From contig JBCCZQ010000002.1 in NCBI GenBank assembly GCA_039187315.1, positions 1-64,000 of the forward strand: a stretch of 64,000 bases of DNA. The letters run 5' to 3'. The position numbers and the translations under genes were made by a program. This DNA comes from JANQQZ01 sp039187315. GTDB taxonomy: Bacteria; Planctomycetota; Phycisphaerae; Phycisphaerales; UBA1924. Below are positions 1 to 8,301 of this stretch, piece by piece. Positions within the stretch are counted from its first letter, which is position 1; the number at the start of each line of letters is the position of its first letter. The notes beneath the pieces were generated by a model. That model saw only the letters and a list, made by a program, of their open reading frames with translations. It had not been told where the DNA came from and ran no database searches.

Positions 1-119
1 ATCGTTTGGCGGGGTAGGCATGGTCGGGTCCTGCACGCTGGGGAAAGGCCGTGGGGCTGGAATCGGTACTCTGGGTTGAGCAAAGCACACAAGCGACCGT
101 TTCACGCTCGCTCGAACCG
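1..119 (+). repeat. Left arm of a 119-bp inverted repeat
   Basis: Bases 1-119 are the reverse complement of 178-296 with only two mismatches (positions 52/245 and 86/211) and a 58-base spacer. The arm reaches the first base of the window, so it may continue beyond it. It contains an inverted copy of the hisG start region, which no gene function explains. A fold-back assembly or amplification artefact is as likely as a real palindrome. Confidence 0.95.
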
Positions 120-177
120 GGAACTCTGGATGTGCTGGGCGGGTCAGTCTGCGAGGACGGCCGTCCGCAATCCGGTG

Positions 178-296
178 CGGTTCGAGCGAGCGTGAAACGG
201 TCGCTTGTGTCCTTTGCTCAACCCAGAGTACCGATTCCAGCCCCTCGGCCTTTCCCCAGCGTGCAGGACCCGACCATGCCTACCCCGCCAAACGAT
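178..296 (-). repeat. Right arm of the 119-bp inverted repeat, overlapping the hisG start
   Basis: This arm mirrors bases 1-119. It includes the ATG of hisG at 276 and its first seven codons, so it is probably the original copy and the left arm the inverted one. If transcribed from upstream, the two arms would form a very long RNA hairpin that would bury the hisG ribosome binding site. Confidence 0.95.
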
Positions 297-1187
297 CGTG
301 CCTCTCCGCTACGGCTGGGCCTCCCGAAGGGACGCATGCAACGCGGCGTGCTTGATCTGCTGGGATCAGCCGGTATCCGGGTCACGATGTCCGAACGCGG
401 CTACCGCCCGCGGGTATCCCTCGAAGGAACCGAAGCGAAGATCCTCAAGCCCCAGAACATCATCGAGATGCTGCACGCCGGCTCGCGGGACCTCGGCTTC
501 GCTGGTGCCGACTGGGTACGCGAACTCGGCTATGACACCGAAAGCCCAGGCGGCGTGGTCGAGGTGCTCGATACCGGGCTCGACGCCGTCCGCTTAGTCG
601 CCGCAGCTCCGCGTGACATGCTCGATGAGACGGGCACACTTCGTCCGAAGCCGGGCAACAAGATCCGCATCGCCGCGGAGATGGTCAGGCTCACCGGCGA
701 GTGGATCGCCCGGGCCGGGATCGATGCCGAGATCGTCCGAACCTACGGCGCGACCGAGGTCTTCCCGCCCGAGGACGCCGACGCGGTCGTGGATATCGCC
801 GCCTCGGGTGACACCCTCCGCGCCAACGGGCTCCACGTGTTCGACGAACTCCACCGATCGACCACGCGCCTCTACGCCAATGCCGAAGCGCTCGCCGACC
901 CAGACCGACGCGATCGCATCGATCAGATCGTGGTGCTGCTGCGCTCCGTGCTCGAGGCGCGAGACCGGGCGATGCTGGACATGAACGTTGCTCACGATGC
1001 TCTGGAAGCCGTGGTCGATGCGCTCCCGGCGATGCGCGACCCGACCGTGGCACCGCTCCGCGGCGATGCCGGATACGCCGTGCGGGCCGCTGTCCCAAGA
1101 GCGGCCCTGACCGAGCTCATCCCCGCACTACGAGCACGGGGCGCGACAGATCTCGTCGTCACCACGCCAACCCAGATCGTCCGATGA
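276..1187 (+). CDS. hisG: ATP phosphoribosyltransferase, long form
   Basis: Catalyses the first step of histidine synthesis, joining ATP and PRPP to give phosphoribosyl-ATP. The 303-aa product begins its family fold at LRLGLPKGRM, has the PRPP-type stretch VVDIAASGDTLRANGL near residue 175, and continues into a C-terminal ACT-like domain (about 220-303). This is the long form, which is feedback-inhibited by histidine and needs no HisZ. An open frame extends upstream to 51, but this runs through the inverted repeat and lacks family similarity, so I chose ATG 276. It is first in the his operon and overlaps hisC by ATGA. Confidence 0.95.
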   Translation: MPTPPNDRASPLRLGLPKGRMQRGVLDLLGSAGIRVTMSERGYRPRVSLEGTEAKILKPQNIIEMLHAGSRDLGFAGADWVRELGYDTESPGGVVEVLDTGLDAVRLVAAAPRDMLDETGTLRPKPGNKIRIAAEMVRLTGEWIARAGIDAEIVRTYGATEVFPPEDADAVVDIAASGDTLRANGLHVFDELHRSTTRLYANAEALADPDRRDRIDQIVVLLRSVLEARDRAMLDMNVAHDALEAVVDALPAMRDPTVAPLRGDAGYAVRAAVPRAALTELIPALRARGATDLVVTTPTQIVR

Positions 1188-2248
1188 ACGCGCGCGATCC
1201 AGCCATACAGCGGCGAAGCGATGCCTACCGCCCTCAGGCCGCACCCGAGTCGTGCCGCCTGCGACTCGATATGAACGAGGGCCCCGCCCAGGATCCGTCC
1301 TGGCTCGAAACGCTCGCCAGCCTCGCACTGAACCGATACCCGCGCGGGAACGAGCTGGAATCGGCACTGGCCCGAACCCTCGGCTGCGAACCCGAGAATC
1401 TCCTGATCACCGCCGGCGGCGACGAAGCGATCGACCGCTGCTGCCGGGCGTACCTCGGGCCTGATCGAGCTGCCGTGGTGGCCACGCCGACGTTCGAGAT
1501 GATCCCTCGGTACGCCAGGCTTGCAGGTGCCGGCGCCATCGAGATCCCTTGGGCGGACAACGACGCCTATCCCGCCTTGGCAACGATCGATGCCGCTCGG
1601 ACCAGCAACGCACGGCTCATCGCCCTCGTGACGCCCAACAACCCCACGGGCCGGGCCATCGATCGCGCCGCGATCGAGCGTGTTGTTGACGCGACCGATA
1701 CGCCCGTGATGCTCGACCTGGCGTACGAGGAGTTCGGCGACGATCGGCTAACGGATCTCGCGCTGACCTCCGACCGTGTCGTAGCCATCCGGACGTTCTC
1801 GAAGGCATGGGGTCTGGCCGGCCTGCGGGTGGGCTACGCCGTGGGAACCGCTGAGAGCATCGCGGAGCTCAGGGCGGCAGGGGGGCCATTCAGCGTCTCT
1901 GCCGCGAGCCGCGCCATCGTCGAGACGGCGCTCAGAACCGGTCGGGATCGTTTGCAGCAGACCATCGCCGCGGTCCTGCGCAGCCGGGCGGCATTGCACG
2001 AACTCATGGACAGCTTCGGGATCCGCCGCACCGACAGCCGAGCGAACTTCGTGTTCTTCCGGCACGCTTCGGCTGAGGCGGTCTGGCGGGCGCTGCTCGA
2101 GCGCGGCATCCTGATCCGCCGCTGGAACGAACACCCCGTCCTGAACGACGCCCTCCGGATCACCTGCCCAGCCGATGACACCCAGACCAGCGAACTCATG
2201 CGAGCGCTCAGCGAGACGCTTGAGGAGAACCCTGATGAGCCACGCTGA
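1184..2248 (+). CDS. hisC: Histidinol-phosphate aminotransferase
   Basis: PLP enzyme that transaminates imidazole-acetol phosphate to histidinol phosphate. The 354-aa length is normal for class-II-like HisC. Visible family motifs are TPNNPTG (about residue 150), the Schiff-base lysine region RTFSKAWGLAGLRVGY (about 205-220), and a C-terminal RITCPAD stretch. The ATG overlaps the hisG stop (ATGA), which indicates translational coupling. The downstream hisB start lies just inside its 3' end. Confidence 0.95.
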   Translation: MNARDPAIQRRSDAYRPQAAPESCRLRLDMNEGPAQDPSWLETLASLALNRYPRGNELESALARTLGCEPENLLITAGGDEAIDRCCRAYLGPDRAAVVATPTFEMIPRYARLAGAGAIEIPWADNDAYPALATIDAARTSNARLIALVTPNNPTGRAIDRAAIERVVDATDTPVMLDLAYEEFGDDRLTDLALTSDRVVAIRTFSKAWGLAGLRVGYAVGTAESIAELRAAGGPFSVSAASRAIVETALRTGRDRLQQTIAAVLRSRAALHELMDSFGIRRTDSRANFVFFRHASAEAVWRALLERGILIRRWNEHPVLNDALRITCPADDTQTSELMRALSETLEENPDEPR

Positions 2249-2828
2249 ACGCACCGCCAAGATCCAGCGTAAGACCTCCGAAACCGCGATCGAGCTCGAG
2301 CTGAGCCTTGACCGACCGGCCGAACCCGCCATCGAGACCGGGCTCGGCTTCTTCGATCACATGCTGACCGCGTGGGCCACCCACGGCCGCGTAGGCCTGA
2401 CGCTCCGCTGCAAGGGCGATCTGCACGTCGATGACCACCACACGATCGAAGACTGCGGCCTGGCACTCGGATCTGCCATCGACCAAGCGCTGCAACAGCG
2501 CGCGGGCATCGAGCGTTTCGGTGATGCGACCGTCCCGATGGACGAAGCGCTCTGCCGGGCTGCGATCGATCTTTCCGGGCGGCCGCTGCCCGTCATCGAG
2601 CTCGGGTTCCGCCGTGAGAGCCTCGGCGGGCTCGCAACCGAGAACCTGACACACTTCTTCCAATCGCTTGCTACAACAGGCCGTTTCGCGTTGCACCTCG
2701 ATGTCATCCGTGGCAACAACGACCACCACAGGGCCGAGGCCGCGTTCTAGGCGTGCGCTGTTGCACTCCGGCGCGCATGTGAGCCCACCGGCGGCGGGAT
2801 CCCGAGCACCAAGGGCACGCTCGGATGA
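2235..2828 (+). pseudogene. hisB: Imidazoleglycerol-phosphate dehydratase interrupted by an in-frame amber codon
   Basis: Dehydrates imidazole glycerol phosphate in histidine synthesis. The single-domain type shows both metal motifs, HVDDHHTIED and NDHHRAE. Codon 172 (2748-2750) is TAG, directly after AEAAF. The same frame then continues, without any indel, through a perfectly typical C-terminus (ALRRACEPTGG, PSTKGTL) to TGA at 2826-2828, which overlaps the hisH ATG exactly as the other his genes overlap. The TAG replaces the family's conserved Lys in FKA, known from IGPD structures to help bind substrate phosphate; AAG to TAG is a single change. Either a real nonsense mutation, a sequencing error, or stop readthrough. 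If termination occurs the product is 171 aa and lacks the SxK phosphate loop. Start ATG 2235 is inside the 3' end of hisC. Confidence 0.9.
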
Positions 2829-3463
2829 CCGCCGACACGTCCTCCATCCGGATCCTGCCGACGGGTGCAGCGAATATCGCGTCTGTCATCGCTGCGCTTG
2901 CGAGGCAGTCAGCCGCCGCGAGTCTGGTCCGCAGCGCCTCAGACATCGACGGCGCCGAAGGTCTCATCCTGCCCGGAGTCGGCTCGTTCGGCCACGCGAT
3001 GCACACGCTCCGGGACGCAGGTTGGATCGAGCCGCTCCGTGAACGCCTCACCGCGCTCCGGCCAACGCTCTGTATCTGCCTCGGCCACCAGCTGCTCTCG
3101 GCCTCGAGCGATGAATCTCCCGGTGCTATCGGCCTTGGGATCCATCCGGGCCACGTCGAGCGGTTTGACGCCGCGGAACGCGCTGGCCTCCGCGTGCCGC
3201 ACCTCGGCTGGAACACGGTCGAGGCCGACCCATCGGCGAACTGCCTCGAAGGCGGTGCCGCGTACTTCGCCAACTCGTACCGCCTGCTCGCGGCGCCGGC
3301 CGGCTGGCAGGCGGCGCACGCCGACTACGGCGGACGCTTTGTCGCAGGGCTCGAACGCGGCGGGGTCGTGACCTGCCAGTTCCACCCGGAGCTCTCGGGC
3401 CTCTACGGGACGCGGCTGCTCCGTCGATGGCTTGCGATGGTCGAAGGGGGCGTGCGGTGCTGA
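2825..3463 (+). CDS. hisH: Imidazole glycerol phosphate synthase, glutaminase subunit
   Basis: Supplies ammonia from glutamine to HisF. The 212-aa class-I amidotransferase shows the oxyanion motif LPGVGSFGHAM near residue 52, the nucleophile cysteine in CICLGHQ (about residue 84) and the catalytic His-Glu pair in CQFHPELSG near 187. Gln-binding and length fit the family. ATG 2825 overlaps the end of the full hisB frame by ATGA, and its own stop overlaps the hisF GTG. Confidence 0.95.
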   Translation: MTADTSSIRILPTGAANIASVIAALARQSAAASLVRSASDIDGAEGLILPGVGSFGHAMHTLRDAGWIEPLRERLTALRPTLCICLGHQLLSASSDESPGAIGLGIHPGHVERFDAAERAGLRVPHLGWNTVEADPSANCLEGGAAYFANSYRLLAAPAGWQAAHADYGGRFVAGLERGGVVTCQFHPELSGLYGTRLLRRWLAMVEGGVRC

Positions 3464-4245
3464 CAACGCGAGTCATCCCGTGCCTGGATTGCCGCGACGG
3501 CCGAGTCGTCAAGGGCATCCGGTTCCAGGGGCTCCGCGACGCGGGCGATCCGGTCGAGCGAGCCGCGGCCTACGAAGCGCAGGGCGCCGATGAGCTCGTG
3601 CTGTTGGATGTCAGCGCGACCCACGAAGGACGCCAGCACCAGCTCGAGACCGTACGGGATGTCCGCCGTTCACTCGGCATCGCGCTGACCTGCGGCGGTG
3701 GCGTGCGGACCTCCGAGGATGCGCGAGAACTCCTCGAGGCGGGTGCCGACAAGGTCGCGGTGAATTCAGCGGCTGTGCGGGATCCATCGCTCATCGCCAC
3801 GCTCGCGGAGCGATTCGGAACGCAGTGCGCTGTTGTTGCAATCGATGCGGCCCGTACCGCCGAGGGTGGCTGGGGCGTGCGTGTGACCGGCGGCCGGGAG
3901 CAGACGCCCCATGATGCCGTCGCCTGGGCGGCCGAGGCTGAACGCCTCGGCGCTGGCGAGCTGCTTCTGACAAGCTGGGACCGCGACGGCACCCAGCAGG
4001 GATACGACCTTGAGCTGCTCGAAGTGGTCTGTGCGCGCACGACCGTGCCCGTGATCGCCTCGGGTGGCGCACACTCGCCTGAGCACATGGCGGACGCCAT
4101 CCACGCCGGTGCGCACGCCGTACTGGCCGCGTCGATCTTCCACGACGGGCACACGACCGTCGGCACCGTGAAAGAACGGCTCCGCGGTCTGGGCATCTCT
4201 GTCCGCGCCCCCGCCGCGGCAACGCAGAAGGACCAACCAGCATGA
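3457..4245 (+). CDS. hisF: Imidazole glycerol phosphate synthase, cyclase subunit
   Basis: Half-barrel duplicated TIM barrel that uses HisH-derived ammonia to form imidazole glycerol phosphate and AICAR. The 262-aa product starts LTTRVIPCLDCRDGRVVKG, including the catalytic Asp of the CLD motif, followed by phosphate-binding CGGGVR and the second-half LLTSWDRDGT with the second catalytic Asp, and IASGGA. GTG 3457 fits the family N-terminus and overlaps the hisH stop; an in-frame upstream ATG at 3427 would add ten unconserved residues. Confidence 0.95.
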   Translation: MLTTRVIPCLDCRDGRVVKGIRFQGLRDAGDPVERAAAYEAQGADELVLLDVSATHEGRQHQLETVRDVRRSLGIALTCGGGVRTSEDARELLEAGADKVAVNSAAVRDPSLIATLAERFGTQCAVVAIDAARTAEGGWGVRVTGGREQTPHDAVAWAAEAERLGAGELLLTSWDRDGTQQGYDLELLEVVCARTTVPVIASGGAHSPEHMADAIHAGAHAVLAASIFHDGHTTVGTVKERLRGLGISVRAPAAATQKDQPA

Positions 4246-5507
4246 TCGTGCCATCGATCGACATCCAGGGCGGCCGCGCCGTCCAGCTCGTCGGCGGCGA
4301 GACGCTCGCGATCGATGCCGGGGACCCGGCGCCCATCGCCGAGCGCTTCGCCCGCGTCGGCGAGATAGCCGTAATCGATCTCGACGCCGCCAAGGGTGAA
4401 GGATCGAACGAGGCGGTCATCCGCAGTCTGTGCGAGCGGTACCCGTGCCGCGTCGGAGGGGGCATCCGCTCCGCCGAAGCCGCCATCCGGTGGCTCGACG
4501 CGGGCGCGCGGCGGGTTATCCTCGGCACCGCTGCAAGACCGTCGGTCCTCCGAGAGCTGCCGCGAGAGCGTGTGATCGCTGCGCTCGACGCCAAGGACGG
4601 CGAGATCGTCGTCGAAGGCTGGCGGAAGACCACCGGCAAGCCGCTGCTCGAGAGCATCCAAGAGCTCGCGCCCCACGTCGCTGGGTTCCTCGTCACCACC
4701 GTCGAGCGTGAGGGCCGGCTCGCGGGCGCCGACCTTGCGCTGGCCGAAGAGCTAACGAAACTCGTCGGCGATGCCCGGCTGACCCTCGCCGGAGGCGTGA
4801 CCACCGCCGATGAGATCGCGCAGCTCGACCGGCTCGGTGTCGACGCCCAGGTCGGCATGGCCATCTACAACAACTCGCTGCCGCTGGCCGATGCCTTCCT
4901 GGCTCCATTCCAGACAGACCGGGCCGACGGCCTGATCCCGACCGTCGTGAGCGATCCCTCGGGCATCGCGCTCGGTCTGGTCTATTCATCGCCCGAGAGC
5001 GTGGCGGCGGCGATAGACGAGGGCCGCGGGATCTACTACTCCAGATCCCGTGGCGGGCTCTGGCGCAAGGGTGCAACCAGCGGATACACACAGCGGCTGC
5101 TGCGCCTCGAAGCCGATTGCGATCGTGACACGCTCAGAGCCGTCGTCGAGCAGCAAGGCCCGTTCTGCCATACGGGCACGGATACCTGTTTCGGCCCGCG
5201 GTCCGGCCTTCGCAGCCTCGAGGCAACGATCGCCGACCGCATCAAGAGCGATCTAGACGGGTCGTACACCAACCGGCTGCTGAGCGATCCGTCGCTCCTT
5301 CGGGCCAAGCTCATGGAGGAAGCAGGTGAGCTGATCGAGAGCGGCACGCCGCAGGACGCCGCCTGGGAGGCCGCCGACGTGATCTACTTCGCGCTCGTTG
5401 CTCTGCGGGCCCGAGGCGGCAGCCTCGACATGGTCGAGCGTGAGCTCGATCGCCGGTCCATGCTGATCTCACGCCGGCCCGGCAATGCAAAGGGGGCCAC
5501 CACGTGA
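4242..5507 (+). CDS. hisAIE: Trifunctional HisA-HisI-HisE fusion
   Basis: One 421-aa chain carries three consecutive pathway steps. Residues 1-223 are a HisA TIM-barrel isomerase (SIDIQGG with the catalytic Asp, VGGGIR, LAGGVT, VGMAIYNN). Residues about 224-322 are HisI, the phosphoribosyl-AMP cyclohydrolase, with WRKGATSG near 274, the Asp/Cys metal cluster EADCDRD near 291 and the CHTGTDTC zinc motif near 310. Residues about 330-410 are HisE, the phosphoribosyl-ATP pyrophosphohydrolase, with KLMEEAGELIE and EAADVIYF. HisIE fusions are common; a HisA domain at their N-terminus is unusual. No frameshift or internal start of note is seen. ATG overlaps hisF by ATGA. Confidence 0.93.
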   Translation: MIVPSIDIQGGRAVQLVGGETLAIDAGDPAPIAERFARVGEIAVIDLDAAKGEGSNEAVIRSLCERYPCRVGGGIRSAEAAIRWLDAGARRVILGTAARPSVLRELPRERVIAALDAKDGEIVVEGWRKTTGKPLLESIQELAPHVAGFLVTTVEREGRLAGADLALAEELTKLVGDARLTLAGGVTTADEIAQLDRLGVDAQVGMAIYNNSLPLADAFLAPFQTDRADGLIPTVVSDPSGIALGLVYSSPESVAAAIDEGRGIYYSRSRGGLWRKGATSGYTQRLLRLEADCDRDTLRAVVEQQGPFCHTGTDTCFGPRSGLRSLEATIADRIKSDLDGSYTNRLLSDPSLLRAKLMEEAGELIESGTPQDAAWEAADVIYFALVALRARGGSLDMVERELDRRSMLISRRPGNAKGATT

Positions 5508-6793
5508 GCGCGCTCCGACGCGTCGATCCCGAAGAGGTACGTGCGTCCTCGCTCGACGCGATCACGCCCGAGATCGCGGGCGCCGCTCGCACAATCCTGG
5601 ACGATGTCCTCGAACACGGCGCGCAGTCTGCACGACGGTGGGCCCACGAGCTTGGTGACATCACCGCCATCGACGCGCCGATCTGGATCGATGCCGACAG
5701 CCTCCGCGGCGCGATCAAACAGCTCGATCGTGACGCCAGGGAAGCGCTCGAGCACGCAGACGCGCGCATCGCCTCGTTCGCTCGGGCACAGCGTGCGAGC
5801 ATCCGGGCGTTCGAGCACCCTGTCCCCGGCGGTACCGCTGCTCAAGAGCTCGCGCCGGTCGTCACCGCGGGCTGCTACGCGCCCGGCGGACGGTTCCCAC
5901 TGCCCTCGTCGGTGCTGATGACCGCCCGGACAGCCCGCGAGGCCGGCGTCGAACGCGTCGTGGTCGCGAGCCCCAACCCGAGCCCGGCCACCCTCGCCGC
6001 GGCCGGCATCTCGGGAGCCGATGGGCTGCTCGCTATCGGCGGTGCCCAAGCCATCGCGCTGATGGTCCGCGGTCTCGAAGATGCCTTCCCGCCGTGCGAC
6101 GCCGTGGCCGGCCCAGGCAACGCCTACGTGACCGCGGCCAAGCAGCTTGTCTCAGGCCGTGTGCGGATCGACATGCTCGCGGGCCCGAGCGAGCTCGTGG
6201 TCGTTGCCGACAACTCAGCCGATCCCGAAACCGTCGCAGCGGATCTGCTTGCGCAGGCCGAGCACGACCCGCAGGCCAGGCCCATCCTCGTCGCGCTCGA
6301 TCGCGACCTTCCAGAACGGGTGAACGCCGCGCTCGACCGCCAGCTCGCGACACTCCACACCGCCAAGATCGCGAGACAGGCCTGCGCCAACGGCTTTGTG
6401 TGCTTTGTTCCTGATTTGGAGCAGGCGATCAACATCACCGATCGGCTCGCGCCGGAACACCTCGAGCTGCACCTGGACGATGCTAACGCGTTCGCATCGC
6501 GTGTTCATCATTACGGCGCGGTCTTCGTCGGTTCCGACACAGCCGAAGTTCTGGGCGACTACGGCGTCGGACCCAACCACACGCTGCCCACGGGGGGTAC
6601 GGCCCGTTCGGTTGGCGGCCTAAGCGTCTTCGACTTCCTCCGCATCAGGACGAGCATCACGATCACAGACCCCCGGGAGGCTGAGCCCGCCTACAGAGAC
6701 GCCGCCACGATCGCGCGGCTCGAAGGACTCGAAGCCCATGCGCGGAGCGCTGAGATCAGGCTGAAGCCGCGGCAGCCGCCGGAACCTCAATAA
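5504..6793 (+). CDS. hisD: Histidinol dehydrogenase
   Basis: Zn- and NAD-dependent four-electron oxidation of histidinol to histidine, the last step. The 429-aa product has the expected length. Visible motifs are VAGPGNAYVTAAKQLV, GPSELVVVAD, the APEHLEL metal/base region and GDYGVGPNHTLPTGGTAR. GTG 5504 overlaps the hisAIE stop (GTGA). Last gene of the operon; its 3' end overlaps by about 38 bases the convergent HEIGHH gene. No hisN-type phosphatase is present in the operon. Confidence 0.95.
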   Translation: MSALRRVDPEEVRASSLDAITPEIAGAARTILDDVLEHGAQSARRWAHELGDITAIDAPIWIDADSLRGAIKQLDRDAREALEHADARIASFARAQRASIRAFEHPVPGGTAAQELAPVVTAGCYAPGGRFPLPSSVLMTARTAREAGVERVVVASPNPSPATLAAAGISGADGLLAIGGAQAIALMVRGLEDAFPPCDAVAGPGNAYVTAAKQLVSGRVRIDMLAGPSELVVVADNSADPETVAADLLAQAEHDPQARPILVALDRDLPERVNAALDRQLATLHTAKIARQACANGFVCFVPDLEQAINITDRLAPEHLELHLDDANAFASRVHHYGAVFVGSDTAEVLGDYGVGPNHTLPTGGTARSVGGLSVFDFLRIRTSITITDPREAEPAYRDAATIARLEGLEAHARSAEIRLKPRQPPEPQ

Positions 6794-7316
6794 GCGCCGC
6801 CGTGCCCGCGTCTCGCCGGGGTTCGCGGTAGGGCAGCAGCTCGATCGGCACGCGCTTGAGACCCCTACGGAGTGCCTTCGCGAGCGTGTAGTGCAGCGAA
6901 TCGTGCAGCCGCTCCTGCACCCGCTGTGTCACCGCAATCTCCCACGCCCGCATCTCGGCGATCGAGAAACGCCACGCGTGGTACTCCTCGAGGCAACGCG
7001 GTGCATACACGTTGAACCCGATCGCGTGATGCCCGATCTCGTGAAGGAACACCGCAGCGGACATCGGCCCGCGCGGCCTTGGCGATTCGATCAGCCTCGA
7101 AACGCTCCCGTCCGCGTACGTCACCTGCCACGCCACGCCGCTGGTTGAGCTGCGCCACTTGCGGACGCGGATGCGGTACCGTTCCAGCATCGCGCGCGTC
7201 ATCCGCTCGTATCGTGCCTGCGCTGGTCCAGAGCGACGGGTGGAGTGCCGGGGGCTAGCCGCCGGTTCCACGGCAATCTGACGCTTCTTCGGCAGCAGAT
7301 CCCAGAGAGTGCGCAT
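6756..7316 (-). CDS. Unknown protein with a HEIGHH metal-binding motif
   Basis: A 186-aa protein that I do not recognise. It has HEIGHHAIG near residue 90, a gluzincin-type HExxH pattern, suggesting a zinc-dependent metallopeptidase-like fold, within AVFLHEIGHHAIGF. A downstream EEYHAWRF stretch could supply a third ligand. No signal peptide or membrane segment. I chose ATG 7316 because the longer frame would overlap the end of fmt. It lies 40 bases after fmt on the same strand, so may be co-transcribed with def-fmt. The 3' end overlaps the convergent hisD. A catalytic role is inference from the motif only. Confidence 0.7.
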   Translation of the reverse strand: MRTLWDLLPKKRQIAVEPAASPRHSTRRSGPAQARYERMTRAMLERYRIRVRKWRSSTSGVAWQVTYADGSVSRLIESPRPRGPMSAAVFLHEIGHHAIGFNVYAPRCLEEYHAWRFSIAEMRAWEIAVTQRVQERLHDSLHYTLAKALRRGLKRVPIELLPYREPRRDAGTAALIEVPAAAAASA

Positions 7317-7356
7317 CGTCGATGGGGCTCCATCCCCGGCCGCAACAGGCTCGATC

Positions 7357-8301
7357 TCAGCCGCGGCCGCTGTCCATAGTTGGCTCCAGCAGCATACCGC
7401 TTTCAACGCCCCGCCCACGCGCGAACGCATCGAACGCCATCGACCGCCCTCCCGCGGGCTGCACGTCCAGCAGGCGCACCGCGCCCTCGCCGCAGGCGAC
7501 CAATCCCTCCTGTACATCGAGGATGGTCCCGGCAGGTCCGGCGAGATCGGCCTCGCAAGGGCCAGCCCGCAGCAGCTTGATCCGCGTGCCACCAACCTCG
7601 CCCGAGCACCCGGGCCACGGGCTCAGCCCGTTGATCCGACAGCGCACGCGATCCGCCCGCTCAGCAAGATCGAGCCGCGCATCGGCGCGGGACAGCTTCG
7701 GTGCAAGCGTCACCTCCGAAGCATCTTGAGCTCGGCGTGCCACGGTGCCATCGCCGATATGCCGGAGCACATCGAGCATCAGCGGTGCGCCGTCGTCAGC
7801 GAGCGCGTCGTGCAACTCGCCAGTCGTCTGAGTGTGATCGATCGTGCGCTCGCTCTGGCCCAGCACATCGCCGGCGTCCATCTCCTCCGCGAGCGTGATC
7901 ACGCTGTTGCCAACAACAGTGTCTCCAGACAGGATCGCGTGATGGATCGGCGCCGCCCCACGCCAGCGAGGCAGGAGCGACGCGTGCAGATTGACCGCCA
8001 TCATGCCTTCGAGCAGCGCTGGCCCTAGCTTCTGTCCGTAGGCGATCACGACCCACACGTCTGCGCCGACCGCCCGGACTCGCGTGCGGATATCGGCCTC
8101 GTTGATGGAGACTGGCTCGATCACGGGCACACCCGCCGCATGCTCGGCACACCATGCTGCGACCGGCGTCGGCCGGACTTTCCCGCCACGCCCGGCGGGC
8201 TTGGCCGGCTGGGTCACCACGAGGGCGAGTTCGTGCGCCGACGACAACGCTGCGAGCGTCGGGATGCCGAACGCGCCCGACCCGAGAAACGCCAGCCTCA
8301 T
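7357..8301 (-). CDS. fmt: Methionyl-tRNA formyltransferase
   Basis: Formylates initiator Met-tRNA using 10-formyl-tetrahydrofolate. The 314-aa product shows the N-terminal Rossmann-like MRLAFLGSGAFG, VNLHASLLPRWRGAAPIHHAI with the catalytic Asn-His pair, the NSVITLAEEMDAGDV segment and the C-terminal RNA-binding domain beginning near NGLSPWPG. Its ATG overlaps the def stop (ATGA), so the two enzymes that add and remove the formyl group are translationally coupled. The last ~20 residues are low in conservation. Confidence 0.95.
   Translation of the reverse strand: MRLAFLGSGAFGIPTLAALSSAHELALVVTQPAKPAGRGGKVRPTPVAAWCAEHAAGVPVIEPVSINEADIRTRVRAVGADVWVVIAYGQKLGPALLEGMMAVNLHASLLPRWRGAAPIHHAILSGDTVVGNSVITLAEEMDAGDVLGQSERTIDHTQTTGELHDALADDGAPLMLDVLRHIGDGTVARRAQDASEVTLAPKLSRADARLDLAERADRVRCRINGLSPWPGCSGEVGGTRIKLLRAGPCEADLAGPAGTILDVQEGLVACGEGAVRLLDVQPAGGRSMAFDAFARGRGVESGMLLEPTMDSGRG

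Noticed and set aside
51..275. Open frame upstream of hisG extending to 51
   Set aside because: It runs through the inverted repeat and has no family similarity; HisG starts at 276.
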